From the NCBI GenBank assembly GCA_001017865.1, contig LATQ01000257.1, positions 1-28,256 on the forward strand: a stretch of 28,256 nt of DNA, in the 5' to 3' direction. Positions 17,553 to 25,563 of this stretch are shown here, piece by piece (within the stretch, counting starts at the first letter, position 1; each line of letters opens with the position of its first letter). This DNA is from Rhodococcus sp. IITR03 (GTDB lineage Bacteria > Actinomycetota > Actinomycetes > Mycobacteriales > Mycobacteriaceae). A model generated the notes under the pieces. That model saw only the letters and a list, made by a program, of their open reading frames with translations, was not told the origin of the DNA and made no database searches. The translations under genes and the position numbers were made by a program.

Positions 17553-18903
17553 ATGTCCGTGCAGCACGATAGTTCCGCGGTAAGCACAACCCCGGACGGA
17601 TGTCCCGTTTCCAGTGTCACCCACAGCCCTACCGGCTGCCCGGTCTCGTCCCTGGCAGCATCATTCGATCCGTTTCGTGGCGCATACCAGGTCAACCCGG
17701 GCGATTCGCTGAAGCTGGCCCGCAAGGAGGAGCCGGTCTTCTACAGTCCCGTACTCGACTACTGGGTCGTTACGCGCTACAACGACATCAAGGAAATCTT
17801 CAAGAATCCGGAGCTGTTCTCGGCCGCGATCACGCTCGAACAGATCACGCCGGTCAGTGAAGAAGCCATCGAAATCCTCGACGGGTACGACTTCGCTCCT
17901 GGGCCGACCATCGTCAACGAGGACGAGCCCATCCATACCGAGCGGCGACGTGCGCTGATGGCGCCGTTCGAAGCCGACGAAGTAGCCAAGCTCGCGCCTC
18001 GGATCACCGAGATCGTCAATACCTACATCGACAGGTTCGTCAAGCGCGGCCACGCCGACCTCGTCGACGACCTGTTCTACGAGGTTCCCTGCATCGTCGC
18101 TTTGATCTTCCTCGGTGTCCCCGACGAGGACATCGAGACGTGCCGGCAGTTCGGTATGCAGCAGACTCTGTTCACCTGGGGCCGCCCGCCCGCCGAAGAG
18201 CAGAACCGGGTGGCAACCGGAATGGGCCAGTTCTGGGAATTCGCCGGCCATCTCGTCGAACGCCTGAAGAAGACCCCGGACGCACCGGGCTGGATCCCGC
18301 ACGCCATTCGCGTGCAGAAGGACCACCCGGACCTGATCACAGACAACTACCTCCAGAACATCATGATGAGCGGCATTCTCGCTGCCCACGAGACCACCAC
18401 GAACGCGTCCGGTAACGCATTCCGGACACTGCTCGAGAACCGGAAGGCCTGGGAGCGGATCTGCGCCGATCCCACTCTGATCCCCAAGGCCATCGAGGAG
18501 TGCCTGCGCTACGCCGGCTCCGTGGTGGCATGGCGACGAATGACCACAGACGACACGACGGTCGGCGGGGTCGAGATCCCGGCAGGTTCGCGGCTTCTGA
18601 TCGTCACCTCGTCGGCGAACCGCGACGACTCCGTCTTCCCCGAACCCGACGTCTTCGACCTCGACCGCCCGAATGCTCGGCGGCATCTGACCTTCGGACT
18701 CGGCACACACACCTGCATGGGGGCTACCCTGGCGCGCAGGAGATGCGGATCTTCATCGGCGAGCTCGCCCGACGTCTGCCTCACATGCGCCTGGTCGAAG
18801 GCCAGCAGTACACCTATCTGCCAACACCTCGTTCCGAGGACCTGAGCACGTCCTCGTCGAATGGGATCCGGCACAGAATCCCATTCCGGCCGACCGCCCC
18901 TGA
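17553..18903 (+). CDS. thcB: Cytochrome P450, CYP116/ThcB-like
   Basis: About 450 residues with two one-base deletions near 18738 and 18823. Signature elements: the oxygen-activating I-helix [11 protein letters not shown], ExxR in EECLR, and the haem-binding loop [10 protein letters not shown] with Cys ~388. The text SLAASFDPF…YQVNP, EPVFYSP and TIVNEDEP closely follows CYP116A (ThcB) and the P450 domain of CYP116B. Unlike CYP116B it has no fused reductase. The partner ferredoxin and reductase are encoded downstream. The restored C-terminus reads [20 protein letters not shown]. ThcB performs N-dealkylation and ring hydroxylation of herbicides. Here O-demethylation or hydroxylation of a phenylpropanoid is possible from context. 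The N-terminus carries GCPVSS twice. The start follows AAAGGAG. Confidence 0.9.
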
Positions 18904-18920
18904 CCAGTAAGGACGACGTC

Positions 18921-19231
18921 ATGTACGCGTCACCATCATCTATGGTCATCCGACCGCTCCTGCCGAGTTCGACGAGTACTACACCACGACCCATCTGCCC
19001 CTGGCAGGAAAGATCCCCGGCGTCCAGCGGTTCGCCGGAGGCAAGTGCGAATCCCTCGACGGCACCGAGCCGGCTGCTTATTTCCTGGCACAGATCTACT
19101 TCGCATCCAAGGACGATGCCATCGCCGGTTTCGCTTCACCGGAAGGGCGGAATGCAGCTGCAGATCTTGTCAACTTCGCCAGCGGCGGCGCCTCGTTCTA
19201 CTTCAGCGACGAGGACATCGTCGTCCCCTGA
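18921..19231 (+). CDS. EthD-family small protein
   Basis: About 103 residues. ATG 18921 has AAGGA ahead of it, but the body (RVTIIYGHPTAPAEFDEYY) is one base out of frame. Restoring one C near 18926 (TACCGC for TACGC) gives MYRVTIIYG. The EthD/dimeric alpha-beta-barrel pattern is clear: FDEYYTTTHLPLAGKIPGV, AGGKCESLDG, FASPEGRNAAADLVNFASGG. EthD proteins accompany P450 systems such as ethRABCD for ether cleavage. EthD is needed for ether degradation but has no settled enzymatic function. It lies 17 bp after the P450 gene and before an SCP2-type gene. Confidence 0.85.
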
Positions 19232-19249
19232 ACACTCCACCCCATCTTG

Positions 19250-19276
19250 TGGGGGACCGATCAGCGGTCCTCCCCC
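19250..19276 (+). promoter_or_regulatory. Intra-operon hairpin
   Basis: TGGGGGACCG and CGGTCC-T-CCCCCA form a stem with one bulged T around a 5-nt loop, between the EthD-like gene and the SCP2 gene. It could attenuate or stabilise the operon mRNA. The next gene's ribosome binding site lies just after it. Confidence 0.45.
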
Positions 19277-19293
19277 ATCGAAAGGTTCGAAAC

Positions 19294-19704
19294 GTGCCCA
19301 GCTTCACTGATGAGAAGGACCTGTTCACCTACGTCGGCGGAATCTTCGAGAAGGCCTACCAGGATCCGGACCTCGGGCCCAAACTGTCCGGCACCGGAGC
19401 AGTGCTGCTGGTCCAGTGCACCGACCCCGACAGCGAGGTCGTGCTCGACATGCCCAACAAGAAGGTGTACCCCAGTGTCGCCGATTGCCCGGTGCCGCCG
19501 AACGCAACCATGCGTATGAGCACCGACACCGCCAATCGGTTCTGGCAGGGCAAAGTGAACATGACACTCGCCATGGCCAAGGGACAGGTCAAGACCGAAG
19601 GCGCGATCATGAAGGTCCTCAAGCTCGTGCCGAGCACCAAGTTCCTGTTTCCCATCTACATCGACGATCTCAAGGCCGCCGGTCGCGACGACCTGCTCGT
19701 CTGA
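19294..19704 (+). CDS. SCP2 sterol-binding-like protein
   Basis: A 136-residue soluble protein starting at GTG 19294 with GAAAGG ahead. It has the SCP2 fold pattern: an N-terminal helical stretch (LFTYVGGIFEKAYQDPDLG), a beta sheet (AVLLVQCTDPDSEVVLDM…), the MRMSTDTANRFWQGKVN segment, and a C-terminal part VKTEGAIMKVLKLVPSTKFLFP. SCP2 domains bind lipids or other hydrophobic molecules. Sitting between the EthD-like and ferredoxin genes inside a P450 operon, it may deliver a poorly soluble substrate to the P450 or hold its product. No catalytic residues are expected, and the frame is intact. Confidence 0.8.
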   Translation: MPSFTDEKDLFTYVGGIFEKAYQDPDLGPKLSGTGAVLLVQCTDPDSEVVLDMPNKKVYPSVADCPVPPNATMRMSTDTANRFWQGKVNMTLAMAKGQVKTEGAIMKVLKLVPSTKFLFPIYIDDLKAAGRDDLLV

Positions 19705-19752
19705 GCCATCGCGCACCGCGTCTCCGTTCAAGTTCGAAAGCGAGTTCTCCCA

Positions 19753-20075
19753 ATGCCTTCCCTCACCTACGTCCACCCTGACGGGACCAAGCAGTCCGTC
19801 GAGGTACCGGCCGGCAAGCGGATCATGCAGGCCGCGATCGGGGCCGGGATCGATGGCATCGTTGCCGAATGCGGTGGCCAGGCCATGTGCGCAACTTGCC
19901 ATGTCTACATCGACTCGGCCTGGGCGGACCGCCTGCACCTGTGTCCGACGAAGAAGACGAGATGCTTGACGACACGGTGTGCGAACGTACCGCTGAGAGT
20001 CGACTGTCATGTCAGATTCCGGTCACCGACGATCTCGACGGGTTGATTGTGCACCTTCCCGAAACCCAGGTGTGA
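19753..20075 (+). CDS. thcC: [2Fe-2S] ferredoxin, rhodocoxin-like
   Basis: A ~107-residue adrenodoxin-type ferredoxin, nearly the length and sequence of rhodocoxin. Cluster ligands are C-x5-C-x2-C in ECGGQAMCATCH and the last Cys in SRLSCQ. One missing base near 19938 splits the frame (ADRL | PVSDEEDEMLDD), and the rest follows cleanly to …HLPETQV. It passes electrons from the flavoprotein encoded next to the P450. Its stop codon overlaps the first ATG of the reductase gene (TGATGATG), indicating translational coupling. Confidence 0.9.
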
Positions 20076-20077
20076 TG

Positions 20078-21301
20078 ATGAGCGAGCCAGTGGTCATCGT
20101 CGGCGCCGGACAGGCGGGCTTCGAAACCGCAACGTCGTTGCGGTCGAAGGGGTACACAGGTGATATCACCATCCTCGGTGACGAGGAGAATGTCCCGTAC
20201 CAACGACCGCCGCTGTCGAAGGCGTACCTCAAAGGCGACTCCGATCCCGAGTCTGTGGCATTACGTCCACGGGACTATTTCGCCTCACACCGGATCGATC
20301 TGCACTGTTCCCGTCGGGTGACCGACATCGACCGGCAGATGCACGAGGTCGAACTCGACGACGGAAGCCGCGTTGGTTACGGCCACCTGGTTCTGGCCAC
20401 CGGAACGCGTAACCGCGCACTGCCGGTGCCGGGCGCCGGCCTTGCGGGCGTCCAGTACCTACGCACCCTCTCGGAAGCGCAAACCCTGGCCGCAACGTTG
20501 CCCTCGTGCACATCGATCGTGGTGATCGGGGGAGGCTTCATCGGCTTGGAAGTTGCTGCGGCGGCACGAACCCGCGGAGTCACGACCACCATCGTTGAAT
20601 CCCTCGACCGCCCGATGGCGCGGGCCGTCAGTGAAACCGTCTCGAAGTTCTTCGTCGACGAACACGCCCGGCACGAAGTGCAGTGGCGACTGAATACCAG
20701 CGTGACAGAAATCGTCGAGAAGAATGGTCGTGCCGGAGGCGTACGAATCGCCACCGGCGAGGTGATCGATGCCGACATCATCGTCGTTGGTATCGGCGTA
20801 ATGCCCAATACCGAGCTGGCCGAACGTGCCGGCCTTGCTGTCGATAACGGTATCGTCGTCGACCTTCACCTCCTGACCGAGGACCCAGCGATCTCCGCCA
20901 TCGGGGACTGCGCGTCCTATCCGAACACCGCCGGCACCGGCCGCTTACGCCTCGAGTCGATTCAGAACGCCGTCGACCACGCTCGCTGCGTCGCGAATCG
21001 TCTCGTGGGAAACGACCTGCCGTACCAGAGCGTCCCATGGTTCTGGACCGAGCAGTACGCCAGCAAACTTCAGATGGCAGGACTGGTCACCGGATACGAC
21101 AACACCGTCGTGCGCGGATCCCTCGAAGAAGGTGCATTCTCGGTGTTCTGTTTCGCCGGGGATCGCCTCCTGGGAGTCGAGTCGGTCAATCGAACCCGTG
21201 ACCACATGGCTGCACGCAAACTCCTTGCTGCAGGCAAGTCACTGTCTCGTGACGAATGCGCCGATCCTGCAGTAGATCTGAAAGCTCTGGCCTTAGCCTG
21301 A
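20078..21301 (+). CDS. thcD: NAD(P)H-dependent ferredoxin reductase, rhodocoxin reductase-like
   Basis: A complete flavoprotein of 407 residues. The FAD Rossmann motif is VGAGQAGFE near the N-terminus, with PYQRPPLSKAYL next. The second dinucleotide motif VIGGGFIGLE binds NAD(P)H. ATG motif LVLATGTRN and the C-terminal FAD contact ISAIGDCASYP are present. PWFWTEQY and ESVNRTRDHMAARK match rhodocoxin reductase and related class I P450 reductases. I chose the second ATG of TGATGATG for its better spacing from AGG. The first (20075) adds one Met. It is the last gene of the P450 operon, followed by a strong hairpin. Confidence 0.93.
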   Translation: MSEPVVIVGAGQAGFETATSLRSKGYTGDITILGDEENVPYQRPPLSKAYLKGDSDPESVALRPRDYFASHRIDLHCSRRVTDIDRQMHEVELDDGSRVGYGHLVLATGTRNRALPVPGAGLAGVQYLRTLSEAQTLAATLPSCTSIVVIGGGFIGLEVAAAARTRGVTTTIVESLDRPMARAVSETVSKFFVDEHARHEVQWRLNTSVTEIVEKNGRAGGVRIATGEVIDADIIVVGIGVMPNTELAERAGLAVDNGIVVDLHLLTEDPAISAIGDCASYPNTAGTGRLRLESIQNAVDHARCVANRLVGNDLPYQSVPWFWTEQYASKLQMAGLVTGYDNTVVRGSLEEGAFSVFCFAGDRLLGVESVNRTRDHMAARKLLAAGKSLSRDECADPAVDLKALALA

Positions 21302-21308
21302 GCATCCA

Positions 21309-21353
21309 CCACCCGCCTCGTGTCCGACGCTGGTTACGGCACGAGGCGGGTGG
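21309..21353 (+). terminator. Hairpin terminator after the P450 operon
   Basis: A perfect 14-bp stem CCACCCGCCTCGTG / CACGAGGCGGGTGG with a 17-nt loop starts 8 bp after the reductase stop. There is no U-tract. It separates the P450 operon from the membrane-protein operon. Confidence 0.8.
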
Positions 21354-21568
21354 CTGCTGCCCACCGGAAGCCAGACTCGGTGCAAGCCGACCTATTCGGT
21401 CTCCATTGAACAACTGTTATTCCCTGACGACCGCGGTCGAGCTGCGTCACCGTAGTCAATCACCACGGTGCATCCCGGCGGAACTTCGCGTTCATCTCCG
21501 CCTTCATTCATGACGCGTGACCGCGGTGGCCGCGACGAGATCCGAATTCGCCTATCGAGAGGACCGCG

Positions 21569-22021
21569 ATGACAACCACAGCGCCCCCCGTCTACGAACT
21601 GATCGTCTACGACGACGCGGACGCCAACCATATCGCCACCGTCGTCGCGACCCTACTGAGCCAGAACCTCGAGAACTTTCCCGACCGGATCGCGATAGCC
21701 CGCAAACTGACGCGGCCCGTGTCCATCATCAGTACCGCCACCGACAGCGCCTGCACGGTCGTCTTCGGTGAGCACGCTGCTGCTGTGTACAACGGTATCC
21801 TCGGCAGACCGAACGTCATCCTCATCGGTGTCGACGACCACCTCAACGACATTCCTTCACTGCCGATGAAAACCGGAGGCTTGGCCCCGATCGGATTTCT
21901 CCGCGCACCCGGACGTCGAGCCCTCAAGAGCATTTTCTCACGCAAACTCGTGGTCAAGGGCTTGCTGACCCACACCGTCAGCACACTGCGGACCTTCGCA
22001 CTCCTTACAGGAGTCAAGTGA
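21569..22021 (+). CDS. SCP2-like soluble protein, first gene of the membrane-protein operon
   Basis: A 150-residue protein with a GAGAGGA ribosome binding site. There is no signal peptide or clear membrane helix. The middle (ACTVVFGEHAAAVYNGILG…NVILIGVDD) and the end (RKLVVKGLLTHTVSTLRTF-ALLTG) resemble the strand and last-helix pattern of SCP2 lipid-binding domains. The similarity is loose and from memory. Its stop overlaps the next gene's ATG (TGATG), so it is coupled to the five membrane-anchored proteins that follow. A role as a cytoplasmic carrier of a hydrophobic molecule linked to them is possible, and nothing in the sequence suggests an enzyme. Confidence 0.65.
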   Translation: MTTTAPPVYELIVYDDADANHIATVVATLLSQNLENFPDRIAIARKLTRPVSIISTATDSACTVVFGEHAAAVYNGILGRPNVILIGVDDHLNDIPSLPMKTGGLAPIGFLRAPGRRALKSIFSRKLVVKGLLTHTVSTLRTFALLTGVK

Positions 22022-22677
22022 TGACCCAGGTGTCGAGGCACTACGGTGAAGATGACCGTCTACGGAAGGACCTCGCTCGAAACAGCCCCCACAGCGAGCT
22101 CATTGCCGTGATCGATCGTGGCGACTACGTGGCGACGAGCACGAGCCGAGGCACGAAACTCGCGCGTGCCGCGGTGATAGCGACGTTGATCCCGATCGGC
22201 GCGTTCTACCTGGCGCCGCGGATCTACGACCTCGTGGCCACTCCCTACCGTCTCGATCAAGCAGTCGTCTCCGCCGACAGCTACAACCCGACCCTGACGG
22301 ATCTCGTCGAACACGAGCACGTGACCCTGGCCGCCTTCGATTCGTTGGACAGGATGAATGCGGCGCTGAACAGTGTTCTTACTACCGACGCCGCGGTCAG
22401 CGCCGAATTGAATACATTGATCGACCAGATCAACGACGATCTACACGTCACCTTGGACCGCGCCGGCACCAACGTAACCGGTCTCGTGTCCTCACTCGAC
22501 ACCCTGACCGCCGAGGTCAATTCGCTTGATGCCCCGCTCGATGGGGCGACCTCGGCCCTCGACTCCAGTACTTCGGCAATGGAGAAGATTCTCGTCGATG
22601 CCCGCGCCACCGCCGCACATGTGCACCGCGCCCGTCTGTCCGCCGAGGAATCAGCCAACGACCTGTCCGGAAAGTAG
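22021..22677 (+). CDS. Membrane-anchored helical protein 1 of 5
   Basis: A 218-residue protein. A ~47-residue charged N-terminus is presumably cytoplasmic. One transmembrane helix follows (about residues 48-70, ARAAVIATLIPIGAFYLAP). About 145 outward-facing residues come next, almost wholly helix-forming and rich in Ala, Leu, Asp, Ser and Thr. Heptad-like Leu spacing (LNTLIDQINDDLHVTLDRAG, LVSSLDTLTAEVNSLDAPL) suggests a long coiled coil. No MCE/MlaD beta domain is seen. ATG 22021 overlaps the previous stop and has AGGAG ahead. I recognise no family. The arrangement is like the helical, non-MlaD part of actinobacterial Mce proteins. Confidence 0.75.
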   Translation: MTQVSRHYGEDDRLRKDLARNSPHSELIAVIDRGDYVATSTSRGTKLARAAVIATLIPIGAFYLAPRIYDLVATPYRLDQAVVSADSYNPTLTDLVEHEHVTLAAFDSLDRMNAALNSVLTTDAAVSAELNTLIDQINDDLHVTLDRAGTNVTGLVSSLDTLTAEVNSLDAPLDGATSALDSSTSAMEKILVDARATAAHVHRARLSAEESANDLSGK

Positions 22678-22689
22678 AGGAACTCCACG

Positions 22690-23223
22690 GTGACATTCTT
22701 CGGACGACCCGGTGGTCCCGCACGGATGGTGCTGGCGATCGCCGCAGTAGGAGTTCTCGGCCTGCTGACCTTCGTAATCTTCAACCTCAACACTCGGCTG
22801 GACAACCAGCAGGACGTCAACCTCACCAGTGTTGCCGTCTCGGAAGACATCGTCGCGGTCAACGACAAACTGACCGGTGAACTCCAGCAGTTGACGGAAC
22901 TGACCAACACTGCCCGCCAGGCCCTGGACGCCACCGCCGCTCTCGAGCCACTCCTGATACGACTGGATGAGGCGATCGGTCCCGCGGCTCACATGCTTGC
23001 CCAAAGCACAGACGGTGCACAGGTGACCAACGAGCAGCTGGTCACCATCCAGTCGATCCTCGGTGAAGTTCAGGGCACCGTGCTTCCGCTGGTGGAATCC
23101 GCCCGGGCGTTCGGCGGCCAGGGCACCGAGCTGCTCGACATCGTGCAGGGACTCGTCGCAGACCTACGCAGCTCGGTGGAGTCGGTCCACACCATCAACC
23201 AGATGCTGCCGCTACCCGGCTGA
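22690..23223 (+). CDS. Membrane-anchored helical protein 2 of 5
   Basis: A 177-residue protein from GTG 22690, with AGAGGA ahead and 12 bp after gene 1. A short basic N-terminus and one transmembrane helix (about residues 12-32, MVLAIAAVGVLGLLTFVIF) lead to ~140 helical residues. These include NDKLTGELQQLTELTNTARQ, and LLIRLDEAIGPAAHML and LLDIVQGLVADLRSSVE further on. It ends in a short LPLPG tail. The topology is the same as its neighbours and there is no enzyme motif. It was probably made by duplication with the others, although pairwise similarity is mainly in layout and composition. Confidence 0.75.
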   Translation: MTFFGRPGGPARMVLAIAAVGVLGLLTFVIFNLNTRLDNQQDVNLTSVAVSEDIVAVNDKLTGELQQLTELTNTARQALDATAALEPLLIRLDEAIGPAAHMLAQSTDGAQVTNEQLVTIQSILGEVQGTVLPLVESARAFGGQGTELLDIVQGLVADLRSSVESVHTINQMLPLPG

Positions 23224-23272
23224 CCATCGCCGACCACATCGTCTTTCCCTCTCCCCGACTGGATACGATTTG

Positions 23273-23960
23273 ATGAGACAAGGCCCCTCTTCGTCCTTCG
23301 ACCCCATCGGCCGATCCCGAGGACGTCGCATTCCCGGCATCACCCGCGTTCGCACGGACCGCTGGAAGCGTCACGACCTTCCCATCTCTGCACTTCCCGG
23401 CCCCAGTGGCTACGCAGTAGCTACCGAGTGGATCGGACGGCTCGCCGCGGTGCTTGCCATCGTGCTGCTCGCCATGGTCCTGACCACCATCCACAAGGTC
23501 TCCAAGTGCAGAACAGTGCCCGCACCACAGTGGCCAATTTCCGAACCACCAACGACTTCTTTGCCCAGCGCGCCGACCTGACTGCCCCCGCCACCGCTCG
23601 TGCGCAGCTCGAAGAGCTCTCCGGTATTCTCGCCCAGCTCAACACCGTGGCTGCCGCGGATGTGACCCATCTGGCCGCTCTGCTTCCCGATGCGCAAGCC
23701 CTCGTCGCCGCCGGCCGCAACGATGCCGACATCGCCGAACAACTGGAATCGGTGGCCACCACCTTGCAGGACTCTGCTGCCTCGCTGCACGCGATCTCAA
23801 CCGAAGCAAACACGACGGTCATCGCGGTGGACCAGGAATTGACCACCGCTCTCACCCTCGTGGAAGAACTCAACTCCGGCCTGACCCGGACCTACAACAA
23901 GCTCGCATTGGTTCCCGAAACGGGAGCTTCATACCAGCACCTACGGAAGGACAACGGTGA
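23273..23960 (+). CDS. Membrane-anchored helical protein 3 of 5, two frame breaks
   Basis: About 229 residues. ATG 23273 opens a basic ~50-residue N-terminus (SRGRRIPGITRVRTDRWKR) and one transmembrane helix (IGRLAAVLAIVLLAMVLTT). One A is missing at 23514-23515 (TCCAAAGTG expected), after which VQNSARTTVANFRTTNDFF begins the long helical part (…EELSGILAQLNTVAAADV…). A second one-base deletion near 23920 restores a natural end …NGSFIPAPTEGQR. Its TGA at 23958-23960 then overlaps the GTG of the next gene (GTGA). That overlap supports the reconstruction. Confidence 0.65.
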
Positions 23961-24604
23961 TCACCGCGAAGCAATTCGTCGGGGTTGTGCTCGGAGTCGG
24001 GGCTCTTCCCGCCGTGGCACTGTGCGTGACCAACGGTTTTCTTCCGACGATGACCGACTTGCAAGATCCTCTCGGCCGGCCCGCGGCACTGAGCCAGGAG
24101 CTGATCGTCTCGGCAGGGCAGCTCGACAAGTTGGCATCGGTGTTTGTGCCCAAACACGCCCAGTTGGCTGTCGATATCCAAGCCCTGGTCCCCCTCGCCG
24201 ACGACCTCGAGGTACTCACGGACACCGCCGCCCGGTTACCCGACGGAGCATTGGCAGTCAATGAATCCACCCGGCAGGTCGGGACGATTGCCAAGCCATT
24301 GCCGGAGTTGGTCGCGAACGTCACTGGCCGGGCGGACCAGGCTGCTCCCACGGTGGCGGGACTGGCCACTGCGGTCGGTTCCGTAACCACCGAACTCGAG
24401 GCCATTGACATCAACCTCGTCTCCGTGCAGGGAGCTCTCGGTGAACTGGGACCGCGCGCGCGAACCATTGCCTCGACCTTGTCCAATATCGAGGAAGAAG
24501 CGCGCCATGTGCAGGTATTCGGTCCGCTGCTCGCCGTGATCGGACCTCCGGTCAACGCCCTGAACCTTCCGCCGCTGGGCGTGCCCACACCGCCTGCGCC
24601 CTGA
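23957..24604 (+). CDS. Membrane-anchored helical protein 4 of 5
   Basis: A 215-residue protein from GTG 23957. The transmembrane helix lies close to the N-terminus (about residues 7-27, FVGVVLGVGALPAVALCVT). About 165 helical residues follow, with repeated Ala/Leu/Asp/Val spacing (LAVDIQALVPLADDLEVLTD, LATAVGSVTTELEAIDINLV). It ends in a Pro-rich tail (NLPPLGVPTPPAP). The layout resembles Mce proteins, which have an N-terminal helix, long coiled coil and Pro-rich end, but the conserved MCE domain is absent. It is likely translationally coupled to gene 3. Confidence 0.75.
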   Translation: MITAKQFVGVVLGVGALPAVALCVTNGFLPTMTDLQDPLGRPAALSQELIVSAGQLDKLASVFVPKHAQLAVDIQALVPLADDLEVLTDTAARLPDGALAVNESTRQVGTIAKPLPELVANVTGRADQAAPTVAGLATAVGSVTTELEAIDINLVSVQGALGELGPRARTIASTLSNIEEEARHVQVFGPLLAVIGPPVNALNLPPLGVPTPPAP

Positions 24605-24652
24605 CGACCACACCGCCACCGACAACGCTCAGTGCGTGAAAGGACCGTGCAC

Positions 24653-25177
24653 ATGTTCCGCCTCTCCTGGGCGATCACTACAGCATGCACCCTTGCAGTG
24701 CTCACCGGAATCCTGATTGTCACCCGCGACCTGAACGAATCCAACGAGATCTTCAAAGACGGCGTGCTGCAGGCTCAAACGGTCGACAACACTACCGACC
24801 AGGCCTTGCACGGTGCGGCACAACTTCCCCCAGCGAACGACGCTATCCATCTCAGCACCCCCCAGGTTATCGGCGTCATCGACTCGCTGGTGAGTGCCGA
24901 CGCGACGCTCGGATCCCTCGCAGAGCACCTGAGCGGATTGTCGGAGGCTCTCCGCTCGGCGGACGCTCCCCTCCAGGGAATCATCGCCGCCGGAAGCGCC
25001 GCAACCGATCAGGCCACCGCCGCCGCTGCGCCCGCAGGGGTCATAGCAGACACCTTGGTCGAAGCCGATGCCAAAGCGCGGACACTGGGACCTCTACTCG
25101 ACCGAACCATCGCCTTGAGCAACACGATCGATTCGAAACTGCGGATCGCCTTACTGCTACCGGTCGTCGGAAACTGA
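24653..25177 (+). CDS. Membrane-anchored helical protein 5 of 5
   Basis: A 174-residue protein. I chose ATG 24653 because AAAGGA (24639-24644) lies 8 bases ahead of it. In-frame GTGs upstream at 24632 and 24647 are worse spaced. The transmembrane helix is at residues 4-25 (LSWAITTACTLAVLTGILIV). The helical outer part includes VIGVIDSLVSADATLGSLAE and LSGLSEALRSADAPLQGIIA. It ends …LRIALLLPVVGN, a second hydrophobic stretch that might touch the membrane or a partner. It is the last gene of the operon. No function is known to me. Confidence 0.72.
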   Translation: MFRLSWAITTACTLAVLTGILIVTRDLNESNEIFKDGVLQAQTVDNTTDQALHGAAQLPPANDAIHLSTPQVIGVIDSLVSADATLGSLAEHLSGLSEALRSADAPLQGIIAAGSAATDQATAAAAPAGVIADTLVEADAKARTLGPLLDRTIALSNTIDSKLRIALLLPVVGN

Positions 25178-25563
25178 GTACGACAGGATCGACCTCCTCG
25201 AGCCGACGACGTCACAAACTGCAATAAGCCACCCCGCATGCTTCGCTGATTTCTACCGGACCGAGCAGTAGCGCACACCCCTCCTGCCTTCTGAATTCCT
25301 GTCCTTCCAATCCGACTCGGTCGCAATGTCATCGGGTCGCTAGCACGCACCATCCAGCAATGCACCTGGTCAGCCTCGACGCGCAGCGTCGATCGCAGAC
25401 CCCATTCTCTATGACCGGGCCAGCAAACTGGACCGCACTTTTACCTTCACTACCGGATACGGCCTGTGCCGACGATCGCATCGGGATGAGCGACCGATGA
25501 CAGCAACGATGCACTGTCCTGACCGGCAGGCACGGCAGTGAAACGAGCAGAAATACACGGGTA
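25178..25563. other. 386-bp gap with one small hairpin
   Basis: No gene is supported on either strand. The only structure I see is a perfect 7-bp stem with a 3-nt loop at 25376-25392 (TCGACGC-GCA-GCGTCGA). The composition is slightly lower in GC than the flanking genes. The gap separates the membrane-protein operon from the sensor kinase gene and must hold the kinase promoter. Confidence 0.4.

Noticed and set aside
6422..18903. SDR, ALDH, ADH, ligase, AraC and P450 as true pseudogenes
   Set aside because: Each break is a lone missing base with full conservation of motifs on both sides, often at a homopolymer. Unbroken genes (eugenol oxidase, amidohydrolase, reductase) share the same operons.
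16334..21301. The ethRABCD fuel-ether operon itself
   Set aside because: The P450 reads as CYP116/ThcB-like, gene order differs (reductase last, SCP2 inserted), and the ferredoxin is rhodocoxin-like. Only the EthD-like protein and regulator layout are shared.
21569..25177. A standard Mce lipid-import operon
   Set aside because: The proteins share the N-terminal helix and long helical region, but no MCE/MlaD domain, YrbE permease or MceG ATPase is visible.
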